Below are positions 52,205 to 61,534 of a DNA stretch of 64,000 nucleotides, one piece after another. Within the stretch, counting starts at the first letter, position 1. The number at the start of each line of letters is the position of its first letter. A program made the translations under genes and the position numbers. Below the pieces are notes generated by a model. That model was given only the letters and a program-made list of their open reading frames with translations, ran no database searches and was not told where the DNA came from. The DNA is from Candidatus Methanoperedens sp. BLZ2 (lineage in GTDB: Archaea; Halobacteriota; Methanosarcinia; Methanosarcinales; Methanoperedenaceae): assembly GCF_002487355.1 (NCBI RefSeq), contig NZ_NTMG01000084.1, positions 1 to 64,000 on the forward strand, given 5' to 3'.

Positions 52205-52993
52205 ATGAATACCAGGGATATACTCCATCTAACAGCCTGCTCTGATCTGCGAAGGAATATCCTTATCAGCATGATTGAACAAGATAAATCGCTGGGTGAT
52301 TTGCGAAAGGGGCTGAATATAAGTTCAACTACGGTCCTGCATGCATTAAAAGAGCTTGAAAAGAATAACCTGACCTTTCAACAGAAAAATAAAAATTATG
52401 CGCTCACAAATACAGGAAGGATTATAACCCTGAAGCTTATAGATTTCAGTAATGCTGCCGAGGTGATGAGAAAGCATGAAAGGTTCTGGCTTGATCACGA
52501 TATAAGTGGAATTCCTGATCATTTGATGGAGAAGATTGGAAAGCTAAAAAACTCTTTTATTGAAAAAGCTCCCAGCACTAATATTTTTAAAGTTTATTCC
52601 ACATTTATCGAAATGCTAAAAAGTGGAAAAGAAATTAGAGGTATATCTTCCGTATTTGCTCCTGATTATCCATCTACATTTAAAGAACTGATTTTAAATA
52701 AAAAAATTGATACAAAACTTGTATTAACAGAGGAAGTAATGAGCAGAATAGATAAAGAAACCGTTAATGAAATTTATAATTCTAAGGACAAAAAACTTGA
52801 AATATACATCAGCGAACCAAATATTAAAATCGGATTTATGAGTACTGATTCTGCCCTTTCCCTCGGTTTTTACGATCATCAAGGCATATACGACTGGAAT
52901 CAAGATTTAATTAGCTATGATAAAGATGCAATAGCTTGGGGATATGATTTGTTTGAATATTACGCTAAAAAATCAAAAATGATTCGTTTATGA
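52205..52993 (+). CDS. FilR1-like winged-helix regulator (DUF1724 type)
   Basis: The 262-residue product has an N-terminal winged helix (about 1-80: TTVLHALKELEKNNLTFQ, YALTNTGRIITLKL) and a FilR1-like middle domain (about 100-255: FWLDHDISGIPDHLMEKIGKL, NIFKVYSTFIEMLKSGKEI). This layout belongs to methanogen regulators of the FilR1 type. It has no receiver, so it would respond to a bound ligand or partner. A GTAAGGTGAT ribosome site precedes the start. The palindromes upstream suggest that it controls its own gene and perhaps the roadblock/KaiC operon. Confidence 0.82.
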   Translation: MNTRDILHLTACSDLRRNILISMIEQDKSLGDLRKGLNISSTTVLHALKELEKNNLTFQQKNKNYALTNTGRIITLKLIDFSNAAEVMRKHERFWLDHDISGIPDHLMEKIGKLKNSFIEKAPSTNIFKVYSTFIEMLKSGKEIRGISSVFAPDYPSTFKELILNKKIDTKLVLTEEVMSRIDKETVNEIYNSKDKKLEIYISEPNIKIGFMSTDSALSLGFYDHQGIYDWNQDLISYDKDAIAWGYDLFEYYAKKSKMIRL

Positions 52994-53068
52994 AATTCGA
53001 AATTTACTTATTAATTCAATTAACTTAAGCTAATGGAAAATCTTTTTCCTCCAAATAAGGAAAAGATT

Positions 53069-53980
53069 ATGTCTGAATATAAAAATATTTTAAAAAAAAT
53101 CAGTTTATTAACTTTTAATTTTGTATCATTCTTGTCGATATCTTCGATATTGATTGCGTTAGTCGGTATTTTATTACCTTATTTTACTTTTCTGATGTAT
53201 AATATTAAACCCGATTTTTATTTACTTTTATCATCCTATCTCCTTACTTTTACTGTATACAGCATTGATAAATTATCCAATATAAATGAAGATTCAATAA
53301 GCTTGCCAGAAAGGGCGGAGTTTATTGTCAGGTACAGGAAAATATTAATTTACGTAACAATAGCATCGTATATTGTTGCTCTCACTTTGGCCCTTTTAAA
53401 AAATACTCTTGCCCTTTATGTAATTCTTTTTCCTTTATGTATTGGATTGATATATAGCATAAAGATATCGAATTTTCGGTTAAAAGATATTCCTGCCTTA
53501 AAGAACATATCAATTGCATTATCATGGGCAGTCGTAGGAACATTTCTTCCTTTAGCAGTTTCGTCTAAACCCTTTGCCTCCACTGTGCTTATTTTTTCTT
53601 TTATTTTTGTTAAATGTTTTATTAATTCGGTTCTATTCGATGTCCGGGATATTGAAGGCGATAGAGTAAATGGAGTAAGGACAATCCCAGTTCTTCTTGG
53701 ATTGAATAATACAAAATATCTACTCTTAACTTTGAATTCTACTCTCATCCCCTGGCTCATGATTTCTTATTCCAAGGGTTATTTTCATAAATATATTATT
53801 ATTATTATAATATTAACAATATTATATGGGTATCTGTATACCGTTCATTTCTGCAAAAAAAACCTAAAGATAGGGAAATCCCTAGATTTGTTAGTGGATG
53901 GTGAATGGATATATATTTCGATATTTACTTTTTTTCCATTGACGGGATATAATTTTATAATAACAATACTTTGCTTTTAA
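53069..53980 (+). CDS. UbiA-family prenyltransferase
   Basis: The chosen start (MSEYKNIL) has an AAGGA ribosome site; an upstream ATG 36 bases earlier has none. The 303-residue product has about nine membrane helices and the two aspartate-rich motifs of UbiA enzymes: YSIDKLSNINED in the first and DVRDIEGDRVNG in the second, which bind the Mg-diphosphate of the prenyl donor. It attaches a prenyl chain to an acceptor that I cannot name; archaeal candidates are glycerol lipids, quinone or haem precursors. It lies 75 bases after the FilR1-like gene and is convergent with leuS, with a gap of one base. Confidence 0.85.
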   Translation: MSEYKNILKKISLLTFNFVSFLSISSILIALVGILLPYFTFLMYNIKPDFYLLLSSYLLTFTVYSIDKLSNINEDSISLPERAEFIVRYRKILIYVTIASYIVALTLALLKNTLALYVILFPLCIGLIYSIKISNFRLKDIPALKNISIALSWAVVGTFLPLAVSSKPFASTVLIFSFIFVKCFINSVLFDVRDIEGDRVNGVRTIPVLLGLNNTKYLLLTLNSTLIPWLMISYSKGYFHKYIIIIIILTILYGYLYTVHFCKKNLKIGKSLDLLVDGEWIYISIFTFFPLTGYNFIITILCF

Positions 53981-53981
53981 C

Positions 53982-56846
53982 TTATTCAATGAATATCGCA
54001 GGCCTCATCGGAACTGCATGCTTGCTTTTCCCCTGCGGATCATATCCTGGCTCATCGGCGCTGTATATCTCGATATTGCATCCTATCTCGCAGCTTAAGA
54101 AATCCACAGCTTCATAAAGAGCTTTTGTTTCATCAAAATCCACTTCGGTCAGGGAGTCCATCATTTCTTTTTCCATCCCCTGGACATCAGTTATTATCTT
54201 TTGCGCAAATTTCGGGACCTCTTTTGCAAATGGCCTCATCAAAGGATCGCTCATGAGTGCATTCATGAGAGTTTTCATATCAAGAACATTATCTTTTTTC
54301 ATCATGATAGCTTTTACCAGGACCTTTTTCTTCCAGGAAGCTGCAGTATATAGAACTACTCTTTTTGGTTTGATTCTAATGAGCCTTATTATTTCCTCAA
54401 TATCCCTGAGAGTATTACCCGTTATTTCTTCTGCAAGTTCTGCGCCCCTGTCAATTAATGAAATATTTGCTTCAGGGAACTTATCCAATGAAATGAAATC
54501 CTTTCCGGATCTTTCATGGATTTCTTCACAGATATGAGGTGTAAATGGCGCCATTAATCTGATCCAGACACCTATGATGTCTGCTTTTACTGCAACGCCT
54601 CCACGCCGTTCATACCATTTCATGTCATTCATCATGTGATAAAAAGCATTCTGCACCGCCCGTCTTATCTCCATTTTATTCAGGGCATCAGTAGTTTCTT
54701 TTATCCTGTATTGTAATTTACTGAGCATCCATTTATCTATGAACTTCAATTCGTAATTCCCGGCATTCCGGTCACAGGGCGGACAATCAAATGCCATTTT
54801 ATAGAATCTTTCAAATTGCTTTCGTGTGGATTCAATATCAGCAGATCTCCAATCTGCATCCTGGACATGCTCGGCCGTACTCAGGATATAAAGACGTGTG
54901 ATATCAGCGCCATATTCTTTTACAGCGGATTTTAATGTGAGGATAGGGCCTTTGGATTTACTCATCTTTTGCCCTTCAAGTGAGACAAAACCATTGATGG
55001 CAATAGCACGCGGCCAGTGGATTTTTGGAAAAATAGCTACATGATGGAACAGGAAAAACAACAGGTGATTCGGGATAAGGTCTTTCCCGGAAGAGCGAAG
55101 GTCAACCGGGTACCAGTAAAGGAAATCCTGCCTTATACTATTGATCGTGCTTTCATCGATCCCTGTAATTGAGGCTGTAGTTTGCGCTGTCCCTTCACCA
55201 AGGAAGCAATAATTGAAAAACTCGGCTTTTAATTGTTCGGGTTCAAATTCATCAAGGTATTTTGCAACAATATAATATCCCATATAAATGGTTGAATCGC
55301 CCAACGATTCTATTACCCATTCCGGGTCCCATGGAACCCTTGTTCCAAGCCCTTTCCGGCGCGCACATGCTTTATCTTTCAGCCAGTCTATCTTATTTCC
55401 AAATTCCACTCGTAATTCAGGTGGTATTATTTGCATATTTCCAAGGCATTCATAAACCTGTTCTTTCCATGAAGGATCTGAATAATTCAGGAACCACTGG
55501 TCTTTTACCATTTTTATAACACACGTGGCGCCGCACCTGCATATTACCGGCTGTTCGCTGAACTCATAGAATATATCCGCTATCCCCTGTTCAATAAAGT
55601 CGTGGGTAAGAACATCTTTAATTTTTGAGACTGCCATTCCTGCATATTTCCCGGTTGTCTCAGTAAGAACGCCCGAATGGAATTCCCGCCTGTAAACGAG
55701 TTTTGTCGCTTCTTCTGCTTTGGGATCATTCTGGTCTTTTACTTTTAATTCAGAAACCGCATCCACAGCAGGATATTTTCCGTATTCCGGCACTTTTATG
55801 AGCGAAATGAGGGGAATTGTGGAGACATCTTCTGTAATTGCGTATTTTGAGAGATCAGCACCTTTTAGATCGCGAAGTGCAAGGTAATCATATGGCGCAT
55901 GCGCCGGAACACTCATCACGATACCGCTGCCATTTTCCGGGCTTACAAAAGATGCAGGCAGTATCAAAACAAGGGAACCTGTAATAGGATTTGTGACTTT
56001 CTTACCTATCAGTTCTTCGCCATCGATCTCCCCGATAAATTCCACTTTCTTATCTGTGAATTTGAGTTTATCATAGGCCTCTTTACTTACAATCCATGTC
56101 TCATCATTTACCCTGGCTTTTACATGGAGGATTTTCGGATTGACCCACAGGTTCGTTACCCCGAATACGGTCTCAGGGCGAAGCGTGGCGCATGGGAGGA
56201 TGTCACCCCCAAGCCTGAATTTAATGAGCGTATAATCAATGATCGTGGCATCCTCGCCTTTTAAGATATCATGGTCCTCAACCGGATTTTCATCATGCGG
56301 GCACCATCTGACAGGATGCGCCCCTTTTACGACCCTGTTCTTGCTGCGAAGCAGGTTGAACTGCCACGTTATCATTTTCTTATAATGGGGGTCAGTTGTT
56401 GTGAATTTTCTTCGCCAGTCAATAGAAAATCCTATTATTTTCATAGCAGCTTCATCTTCTTTGCTGAAGAATTCAACGATCTGTTCAGGTGTCTGGATAG
56501 TGTCCAGTACCTCAAGCGGGATCTGATGGAGCTGATTATATACACGCATGGTCTCAGGATCTTTTTTTGCTATCTGTTCAGCAAGACCTACAATTGGCGT
56601 TCCTGTTGCATGAAAACCCATCGGGAAAAGGACATTATATCCAACCATGCGTTTATACCGCGCAATTACATCGCCAATAGTGAATGTCCTTGTATGCCCT
56701 GCATGAAGATTACCGTTCAAATATGGATATGGGATCGTAATGAAAAACTTTTCACGATCATCAGGTTCAGGCTCGAATATCCTGGCTTCACTCCATTTGC
56801 GCTGCCATTTTTCATCTATTTCATGCGGATTATACCATTCTTTCAT
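53982..56846 (-). CDS. leuS: leucyl-tRNA synthetase, archaeal type
   Basis: The 954-residue product starting MKEWYNPHEIDEKWQ has the class I signature NGNLHAGH (HIGH-type) near residue 40 and KMSKS in GQKMSKSKGPI. The length and an editing insertion agree with the archaeal/eukaryotic LeuRS form. A TTG seven codons upstream is possible as start but is not supported by a ribosome site. The gene is convergent with the UbiA gene, ending one base from it, and lies downstream of the DUF2298 gene by 38 bases. Confidence 0.95.
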   Translation of the reverse strand: MKEWYNPHEIDEKWQRKWSEARIFEPEPDDREKFFITIPYPYLNGNLHAGHTRTFTIGDVIARYKRMVGYNVLFPMGFHATGTPIVGLAEQIAKKDPETMRVYNQLHQIPLEVLDTIQTPEQIVEFFSKEDEAAMKIIGFSIDWRRKFTTTDPHYKKMITWQFNLLRSKNRVVKGAHPVRWCPHDENPVEDHDILKGEDATIIDYTLIKFRLGGDILPCATLRPETVFGVTNLWVNPKILHVKARVNDETWIVSKEAYDKLKFTDKKVEFIGEIDGEELIGKKVTNPITGSLVLILPASFVSPENGSGIVMSVPAHAPYDYLALRDLKGADLSKYAITEDVSTIPLISLIKVPEYGKYPAVDAVSELKVKDQNDPKAEEATKLVYRREFHSGVLTETTGKYAGMAVSKIKDVLTHDFIEQGIADIFYEFSEQPVICRCGATCVIKMVKDQWFLNYSDPSWKEQVYECLGNMQIIPPELRVEFGNKIDWLKDKACARRKGLGTRVPWDPEWVIESLGDSTIYMGYYIVAKYLDEFEPEQLKAEFFNYCFLGEGTAQTTASITGIDESTINSIRQDFLYWYPVDLRSSGKDLIPNHLLFFLFHHVAIFPKIHWPRAIAINGFVSLEGQKMSKSKGPILTLKSAVKEYGADITRLYILSTAEHVQDADWRSADIESTRKQFERFYKMAFDCPPCDRNAGNYELKFIDKWMLSKLQYRIKETTDALNKMEIRRAVQNAFYHMMNDMKWYERRGGVAVKADIIGVWIRLMAPFTPHICEEIHERSGKDFISLDKFPEANISLIDRGAELAEEITGNTLRDIEEIIRLIRIKPKRVVLYTAASWKKKVLVKAIMMKKDNVLDMKTLMNALMSDPLMRPFAKEVPKFAQKIITDVQGMEKEMMDSLTEVDFDETKALYEAVDFLSCEIGCNIEIYSADEPGYDPQGKSKHAVPMRPAIFIE

Positions 56847-56884
56847 TATTTTCTCAACTTTGCACAACTTATTAGTAAAAAGCT

Positions 56885-59059
56885 TTAACGGTTTAATTTG
56901 AAAATCCGCACATCCCCGTATTCAAACACATTTTCAAACAACTCAGGGTGTTCCTCAAAAAGCCCAGGGTTCCTGAATCGTTTTGCCTCAGCCTCACCAA
57001 AATAAACATACGAAACGTTATACTTCCTCAAAAGCCCGCTTACTTCTGTAATATCACTCGATGTGTATATTTTACCAACATCTGACCAGCGCATGTCTAT
57101 CTCGCTCCTTTTCGGGAATCTCCAGTTAAGTTCATGCCCGGCCCATCCTATTACTGTTGGAAGTCCTGTAAAGGTTGTTATGGCAGTATTCCATTCGTAT
57201 AATTCACCCGGCGCCTGCAGGATAACGGGCTGCCCTGTGATATTCCCGAACCATAATATCGCCTGGTAGTCGTGTGGATGCTCTTTTTTAACATACTCCA
57301 TGCCGTCAAGTTCAGGAACACCCCTGAAACTGCCGGATTTTCCGATTGTAGCAAAAACAGGATATATGGAAACCAGCAGGATGAGGGCGACAGCTGCGAT
57401 CCCCCATGCTTTTTTTGAATTAAAAAAATCACGCAGATGGAATACGATATAACCGGCGCAAATACCCCAGAATATCCAGTTCTGGAGATACATTTTAAAA
57501 ACAGTGTTCAGACGAATATAAATCGGATCTGCGCTTCCGAGCGCATCCTGAATATAAAAAAATTCACAGAAAAGAGATATGAATACGCCAGTTATGATTA
57601 ATAACAAAATAAAAACATTAGTCTTATCCTTCTCTTTCAAAATGGAGAGTAACGACAGAACAAGAAGGGGTATCAGTAAGATTAAAAGTTCATATTCATT
57701 GGTTTTTGGATTTGTCGCAATATTAAAAATGAATTGCCTTGCCTCAAATAGCGTTATTAATGCAGCTATTCCCGGCAAGATCAATGATAGCTTGAGTATA
57801 TTCTTATTAAAATTCCAGGTGTTTCTCAGGACAAAAGCATAAATAAGGAACAGGAATAGTCCATAGGTAGCCATATAAAAGATCAAAGATGTCCTTCCGG
57901 AAGAGACTAACGAAATAGTCTTATCTATCTTATACGAAAGATGATACGGTAGATACAATAGATAACTTGCAGCGGCCATTGCTGCTATTGATGCAAATGA
58001 GGTTAGATAAAATTTCATTTTTATCTGATTGGAGGGATTATTAATTTGATAATTAAATATTTGATTGCAGCAGATCACCATAATCGCCAGAACCAGATAC
58101 ACAGGATAATCCCACGTATTCAGTGGATACAAAAAACCTATGGACAGCCCCACAACCAGGATTGAACGCCAATCAGTGGAATTGGATTTCATTATATTCA
58201 GCAGAAGGAGAATTACAAGAAGCTGGAAGGTAATTGATATCATGTGTGGATGTAAATCACCTTGAAGGAAGCTAAAATATGGAAATTCATTAATAGTATA
58301 AGGGATAACGCGCGAACTTGGCCAGTAATTAAACGAAAGCATGTTGTTGAGCGCATTTTCTTTTCTGAAAATATCCGCCAACTGGAAAAAACCCACAAGA
58401 TTTCCCGCAATCGTAACGAAAAAGGCAGTAAGAATCCCATACTTCATTCTCCCAGTAATATTGAACCCGATACCGAAAGCGGTCGAGAAAGATAGAGCAA
58501 AAAAAGAAGCTGTAGCGAGGTTAAAGGCTATTGATGGCAATATGCCTGTAATATTTATTAAATTCGAAACTATAAGGTAGCCGAAATAATAATAATATGT
58601 CACAGTACCTGACATCCACGGGTCAGGAGGAGGAAATCCAGTGGTTCGAAGCATGCTGTTAATGAAAGTCATGTCCATGAACTTCTCGCCACCTGTCCAG
58701 TAAATGTCGGGACTGTAAGCGCGTATCAATGCAAATATCAAAAAAGCAAGTAAAAATATTATTTCAAATTTAATGATATATTTTTTTTCAAAATGTATAG
58801 AGCCTTTTTTGATATATATCAAGAACGAAAATGCTGCTATTACCACCAATGAAAGCATTATGGAAATATAAGAATAACCGACAGCAATAGAAATGATCCA
58901 GCTAATATATGTAAGAAGCAGTAATCCAAATGGCTTTGAAATGGAATAGCCGGAATCTTTTAAATTCCGGCACAAATAATAAGAAATCGGAAGGGTTAAA
59001 AATCCTATGACCTCTAAGACAAGCCACCAGACCGCAATATCAAACAGGTTCAATCCCAT
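56885..59059 (-). CDS. DUF2298 (Chlor_Arch_YYY-type) membrane protein
   Basis: The product has 724 residues. About twelve to fourteen membrane segments are followed by a soluble C-terminal part (about 610-724). The first large external loop ends in SGTVTYYYYFGYLIVSNL, the tyrosine cluster after which this family is named. The C-terminal end has ALLWFGNI-like and AGHELNWRFP segments. The fold resembles GT-C glycosyltransferases with an Asp in the first loop (RAYSPDIYW). It shares ten bases with the preceding GT2 gene, so a lipid-linked sugar made by that enzyme may be its donor. Substrate unknown. Confidence 0.85.
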   Translation of the reverse strand: MGLNLFDIAVWWLVLEVIGFLTLPISYYLCRNLKDSGYSISKPFGLLLLTYISWIISIAVGYSYISIMLSLVVIAAFSFLIYIKKGSIHFEKKYIIKFEIIFLLAFLIFALIRAYSPDIYWTGGEKFMDMTFINSMLRTTGFPPPDPWMSGTVTYYYYFGYLIVSNLINITGILPSIAFNLATASFFALSFSTAFGIGFNITGRMKYGILTAFFVTIAGNLVGFFQLADIFRKENALNNMLSFNYWPSSRVIPYTINEFPYFSFLQGDLHPHMISITFQLLVILLLLNIMKSNSTDWRSILVVGLSIGFLYPLNTWDYPVYLVLAIMVICCNQIFNYQINNPSNQIKMKFYLTSFASIAAMAAASYLLYLPYHLSYKIDKTISLVSSGRTSLIFYMATYGLFLFLIYAFVLRNTWNFNKNILKLSLILPGIAALITLFEARQFIFNIATNPKTNEYELLILLIPLLVLSLLSILKEKDKTNVFILLLIITGVFISLFCEFFYIQDALGSADPIYIRLNTVFKMYLQNWIFWGICAGYIVFHLRDFFNSKKAWGIAAVALILLVSIYPVFATIGKSGSFRGVPELDGMEYVKKEHPHDYQAILWFGNITGQPVILQAPGELYEWNTAITTFTGLPTVIGWAGHELNWRFPKRSEIDMRWSDVGKIYTSSDITEVSGLLRKYNVSYVYFGEAEAKRFRNPGLFEEHPELFENVFEYGDVRIFKLNR

Positions 59060-59757
59060 AAGAATTCATACCATAACCTGAATATCTGGGATCCCATTCC
59101 GAATACATCTTTTACGAGATTGACTTTGGTTGTGCCGCCATGCTTCCAGACAACCGGAAATTCCTTTACCCTGTATCCAGCGCGCTGTGCCCTCACAAAT
59201 AATTCAGTATCCCAGAACCAGTGGGTATCTTTGATCTCATCCATTAGCGCAAACATTGTTTCGCGCCTGAAGGATTTGAAACCGCACTGGTGATCATAGA
59301 GTTTCGAACCAAGCATAAGCCGTGTCAGGTAATTGAAACCTTTGCTTGCAAATCCTCTTTTTAAAGGCCGCTTGACATTGCTTTCCGGAAGCATCCGTGA
59401 ACCTGTGGCAAAATCATACCCATCACGGATGGATTGGATCAACTCTTTTAGATGATTCATATCAGTTGCAAGGTCTACATCTATGTATCCGAGGATTTCT
59501 CCTTTTGATTCTTTGAATGCCCTGTTCAGGGCTCGTCCCCTTCCCTGGCGTTTTTCTGAATGCAGATGCATCACAAAATTATATTTTCTTGCGAGAGATT
59601 CACATATTTTATCTGTGCCGTCAATGCTGCCATCCTCAGCAATTATTATTTCAAAAGATGAGGCAATTTCACGAAGAGCTGCCGCTGTTCGTTCAACAGT
59701 TTCTTCAATTCGTTTCGCTTCATTATAGGCAGGAAGAACGATTGAAACCTCTACTAT
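59050..59757 (-). CDS. GT2 family, dolichyl-phosphate sugar synthase-like; likely AUA start
   Basis: The frame runs back past the first ATG (59574, which would lose the nucleotide-binding N-terminus) to VEVSIVLPAYNEAKRIEETV, which is where GT2 proteins begin. No ATG, GTG or TTG precedes it; the only reasonable start is an ATA six bases after a GGAGGT ribosome site, with an in-frame TAG nine bases before that ATA. The 235-residue product then has AEDGSIDGTDK, the metal-binding DVD in LGYIDVDLATD, and the acceptor-side WFWDTELFVRAQRAGY. It ends without membrane helices. It probably makes a polyprenyl-phosphate sugar. Overlap with the DUF2298 gene supports joint action. Confidence 0.8.
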   Translation of the reverse strand: MVEVSIVLPAYNEAKRIEETVERTAAALREIASSFEIIIAEDGSIDGTDKICESLARKYNFVMHLHSEKRQGRGRALNRAFKESKGEILGYIDVDLATDMNHLKELIQSIRDGYDFATGSRMLPESNVKRPLKRGFASKGFNYLTRLMLGSKLYDHQCGFKSFRRETMFALMDEIKDTHWFWDTELFVRAQRAGYRVKEFPVVWKHGGTTKVNLVKDVFGMGSQIFRLWYEFLWD

Positions 59758-60118
59758 ATGAATACCTCCCTATTTAAATAAAAAAAGTTCACATTAAAAA
59801 ATGAATTTAATTTATATATCTGCCCGATTTAATATGAGTTCGATATGAATTTACCTTATTTCATCCCGTACACATTTTTTTTCCTTCTCTCAATTGTATC
59901 ATTTAACCTATCCCGGTCTGTGGATGGTGGTTTTACCTCCTGGAGTTTTTTCTCTTCTCTTGCAGGAGGCTTACGCTTTCGGGTTTCCCATACATTATCA
60001 TATACATCCGACATTCTTCATTCACCTTTTCGTTGATTATTTAATGCTTTTATTGATTTCATTCTTAATAAAACGAGAGGATACAATTGACAGATTTTAT
60101 TTTTCATTATCCAATATT
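59758..60118. other. intergenic region with a possible broken small membrane-protein gene
   Basis: On the plus strand an ATG at 59845 opens a hydrophobic frame (MNLPYFIPYTFFFLLSI), and about 120 bases later hydrophobic coding seems to go on in another frame (AYAFGFPIHYHIHPTFF, then LLLISFLIKR). A single shift joining them would give a two- or three-helix membrane protein running into the FAH gene end. This could be a decayed gene or chance. A TATA-like TTTATATATC lies near 59811-59820. Confidence 0.25.
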
Positions 60119-60871
60119 TTATTGTTTTATTTGCTTATCACTAACAACACTATTTTTCAATATCCCGATGCCCTCTATTTCAACTTCAACTTCATCCCCG
60201 GCCGATAATTCACCAACACCAGGCGGCGTACCTGTCGCTATGACATCCCCGGCCTCCAGAGTCATGATGCTGGAAATGAACTCTATTAATTCAGGCACAC
60301 CAAAAATGAGATTGGAAGTTCTTGAATCCTGTCGTACTTTACCATTAACCCTTGTCCTGATACAGAGGTCACTAACATCCAGTCCTGAATCTATTATAAA
60401 TGGGCCATAAGGTGCAAAAGTGTCAAAACTTTTTGCCCGTGTCCATTGTCCATCTTCTTTCTGGATATCCCTGGCAGTTACATCATTGAAGCACGTGTAT
60501 CCCATGATCACACTGCTTGCATCCCTGGATGGAACATTTTTACAGCGCTTACCAATCACAATAGCAAGTTCAGCTTCATAGTCAACTCGTTTTGCCATGC
60601 CAGGATAGACAATTTTTCCAAGATGTCCAATGACTGAAGATGGGGGTTTAAGAAAAATCAAAGGTTTTTTCGGTATCGCCATATCCAGTTCCCGGGCATG
60701 ATCCATGTAGTTTAATCCCACGCAGATTATTTTGCTCGGGATTGTTGGCGGCAATATCTCCAGCTCTGCCAGAACAAAAGTATCACAATAAAGGCCTCTT
60801 TGAACTATAACACGCTCTTCCCTGACAAGTCCCTCCAACACTTCATTATCATATTTGAATCGTCCAATCAT
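60119..60871 (-). CDS. fumarylacetoacetate hydrolase (FAH) family enzyme
   Basis: The 250-residue product has the FAH core from about residue 45: IICVGLNYMDHARELDM, then DYEAELAIVIGKRC with the two metal-binding glutamates, and YTCFNDVTARDIQ with the metal-binding aspartate. The QWTRAKSFDTFAPYGPFI and late GDVIATGTPPGVG segments complete the active site. Members of this family hydrolyse acylpyruvates, decarboxylate oxaloacetate or isomerise oxepin-type products; which one applies cannot be told from sequence. Its gene is divergent from the small-protein gene that follows. Confidence 0.92.
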   Translation of the reverse strand: MIGRFKYDNEVLEGLVREERVIVQRGLYCDTFVLAELEILPPTIPSKIICVGLNYMDHARELDMAIPKKPLIFLKPPSSVIGHLGKIVYPGMAKRVDYEAELAIVIGKRCKNVPSRDASSVIMGYTCFNDVTARDIQKEDGQWTRAKSFDTFAPYGPFIIDSGLDVSDLCIRTRVNGKVRQDSRTSNLIFGVPELIEFISSIMTLEAGDVIATGTPPGVGELSAGDEVEVEIEGIGILKNSVVSDKQIKQ

Positions 60872-60945
60872 TCGATAATACCCTCTGCCAGCTCAATTTT
60901 GCAGATGAATACCTTGCTTTACTTATTAAGTTTTTGATATGCTAA

Positions 60946-61024
60946 TACTAAATCGAAAATTGTCCATAGAAAGCTTTATACATCATTAGTATCATAATTA
61001 TGATTATAATATATTTAGTATCAT
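60946..61024. promoter_or_regulatory. repeated TTTAGTATC elements and a 14-bp palindrome
   Basis: TTAGTATCAT occurs at 60986-60995 and 61015-61024. An inverted TTTAGTAT copy lies at 60946-60953. Between the direct copies lies ATCATAATTATGAT (60991-61004), an exact palindrome. This is the region between the FAH gene and the 45-residue gene and is probably the operator/promoter region of one or both. Confidence 0.4.
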
Positions 61025-61040
61025 TTGGAGGAATTAAGGA

Positions 61041-61178
61041 ATGAAATATGTTCACGTTCAATCAGTACTTCCACAGGAGGATGTGATTGCACTGAAAGCA
61101 AAAACAGGTGAATCCTCAGTAAAGGAAGCGATTTCAAAAGCTGTTTATTTTTATTTAAAATGCGCAAAGGAAGAGTAA
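61041..61178 (+). CDS. 45-aa protein, DUF5371-like
   Basis: The short product starts MKYVHVQSVLPQEDVIALKAKTG and ends YFYLKCAKEE. The opening strand followed by a KTGESSVKEAISKAVYFYL helix resembles ribbon-helix-helix-like DUF5371 proteins of methanogens, as I recall them. A TTTGGAGGAATTAAGGA ribosome site lies just upstream. It is followed after one base by the 86-residue gene, so the two form an operon. Small size makes the family call tentative. Confidence 0.55.
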   Translation: MKYVHVQSVLPQEDVIALKAKTGESSVKEAISKAVYFYLKCAKEE

Positions 61179-61179
61179 C

Positions 61180-61440
61180 ATGAAAGAAGTCCCAAAATAT
61201 ATCACATCTATCCAGATTCAGGCAAACGAAATGAGAAATATCAACATTTCACTTGGTTTTGAAAAAAATGGGGCTATGATGTTGAATTTCCAGGATACTG
61301 CCGAACTGGAGCAAGATTCCTCTTATTTAAATGAAGCTGCTTACCCGAATAGCGCAGTTATGGTTTATGGAAAGTATTCAATGTGGCTTTCAATGTTTAC
61401 AAGACACGTTAAACCCCATAATGATGATCAACCAAAGTAA
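61180..61440 (+). CDS. 86-aa protein, unknown
   Basis: A short soluble product (MKEVPKYITSIQIQANEMRNINIS) with no recognised family. Its start lies one base after the stop of the 45-residue gene, and a GGAAGAG sequence in that gene can serve as ribosome site. The middle is acidic (DTAELEQDSSYLNE) and there is no export signal. Confidence 0.5.
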   Translation: MKEVPKYITSIQIQANEMRNINISLGFEKNGAMMLNFQDTAELEQDSSYLNEAAYPNSAVMVYGKYSMWLSMFTRHVKPHNDDQPK

Positions 61441-61534
61441 GATGACATAAAGGAGACGGGATTGGTCATCCTCCTCACCTCTCTAAAAGCTTATTCTCAA
61501 AAGGATTTTAAGTATTAATCAACCATTAATAGAT

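Noticed and set aside
56271-56888. 205-residue plus-strand frame opposite leuS
   Set aside because: It lies entirely opposite the conserved N-terminal part of leucyl-tRNA synthetase and shows no domain of its own.
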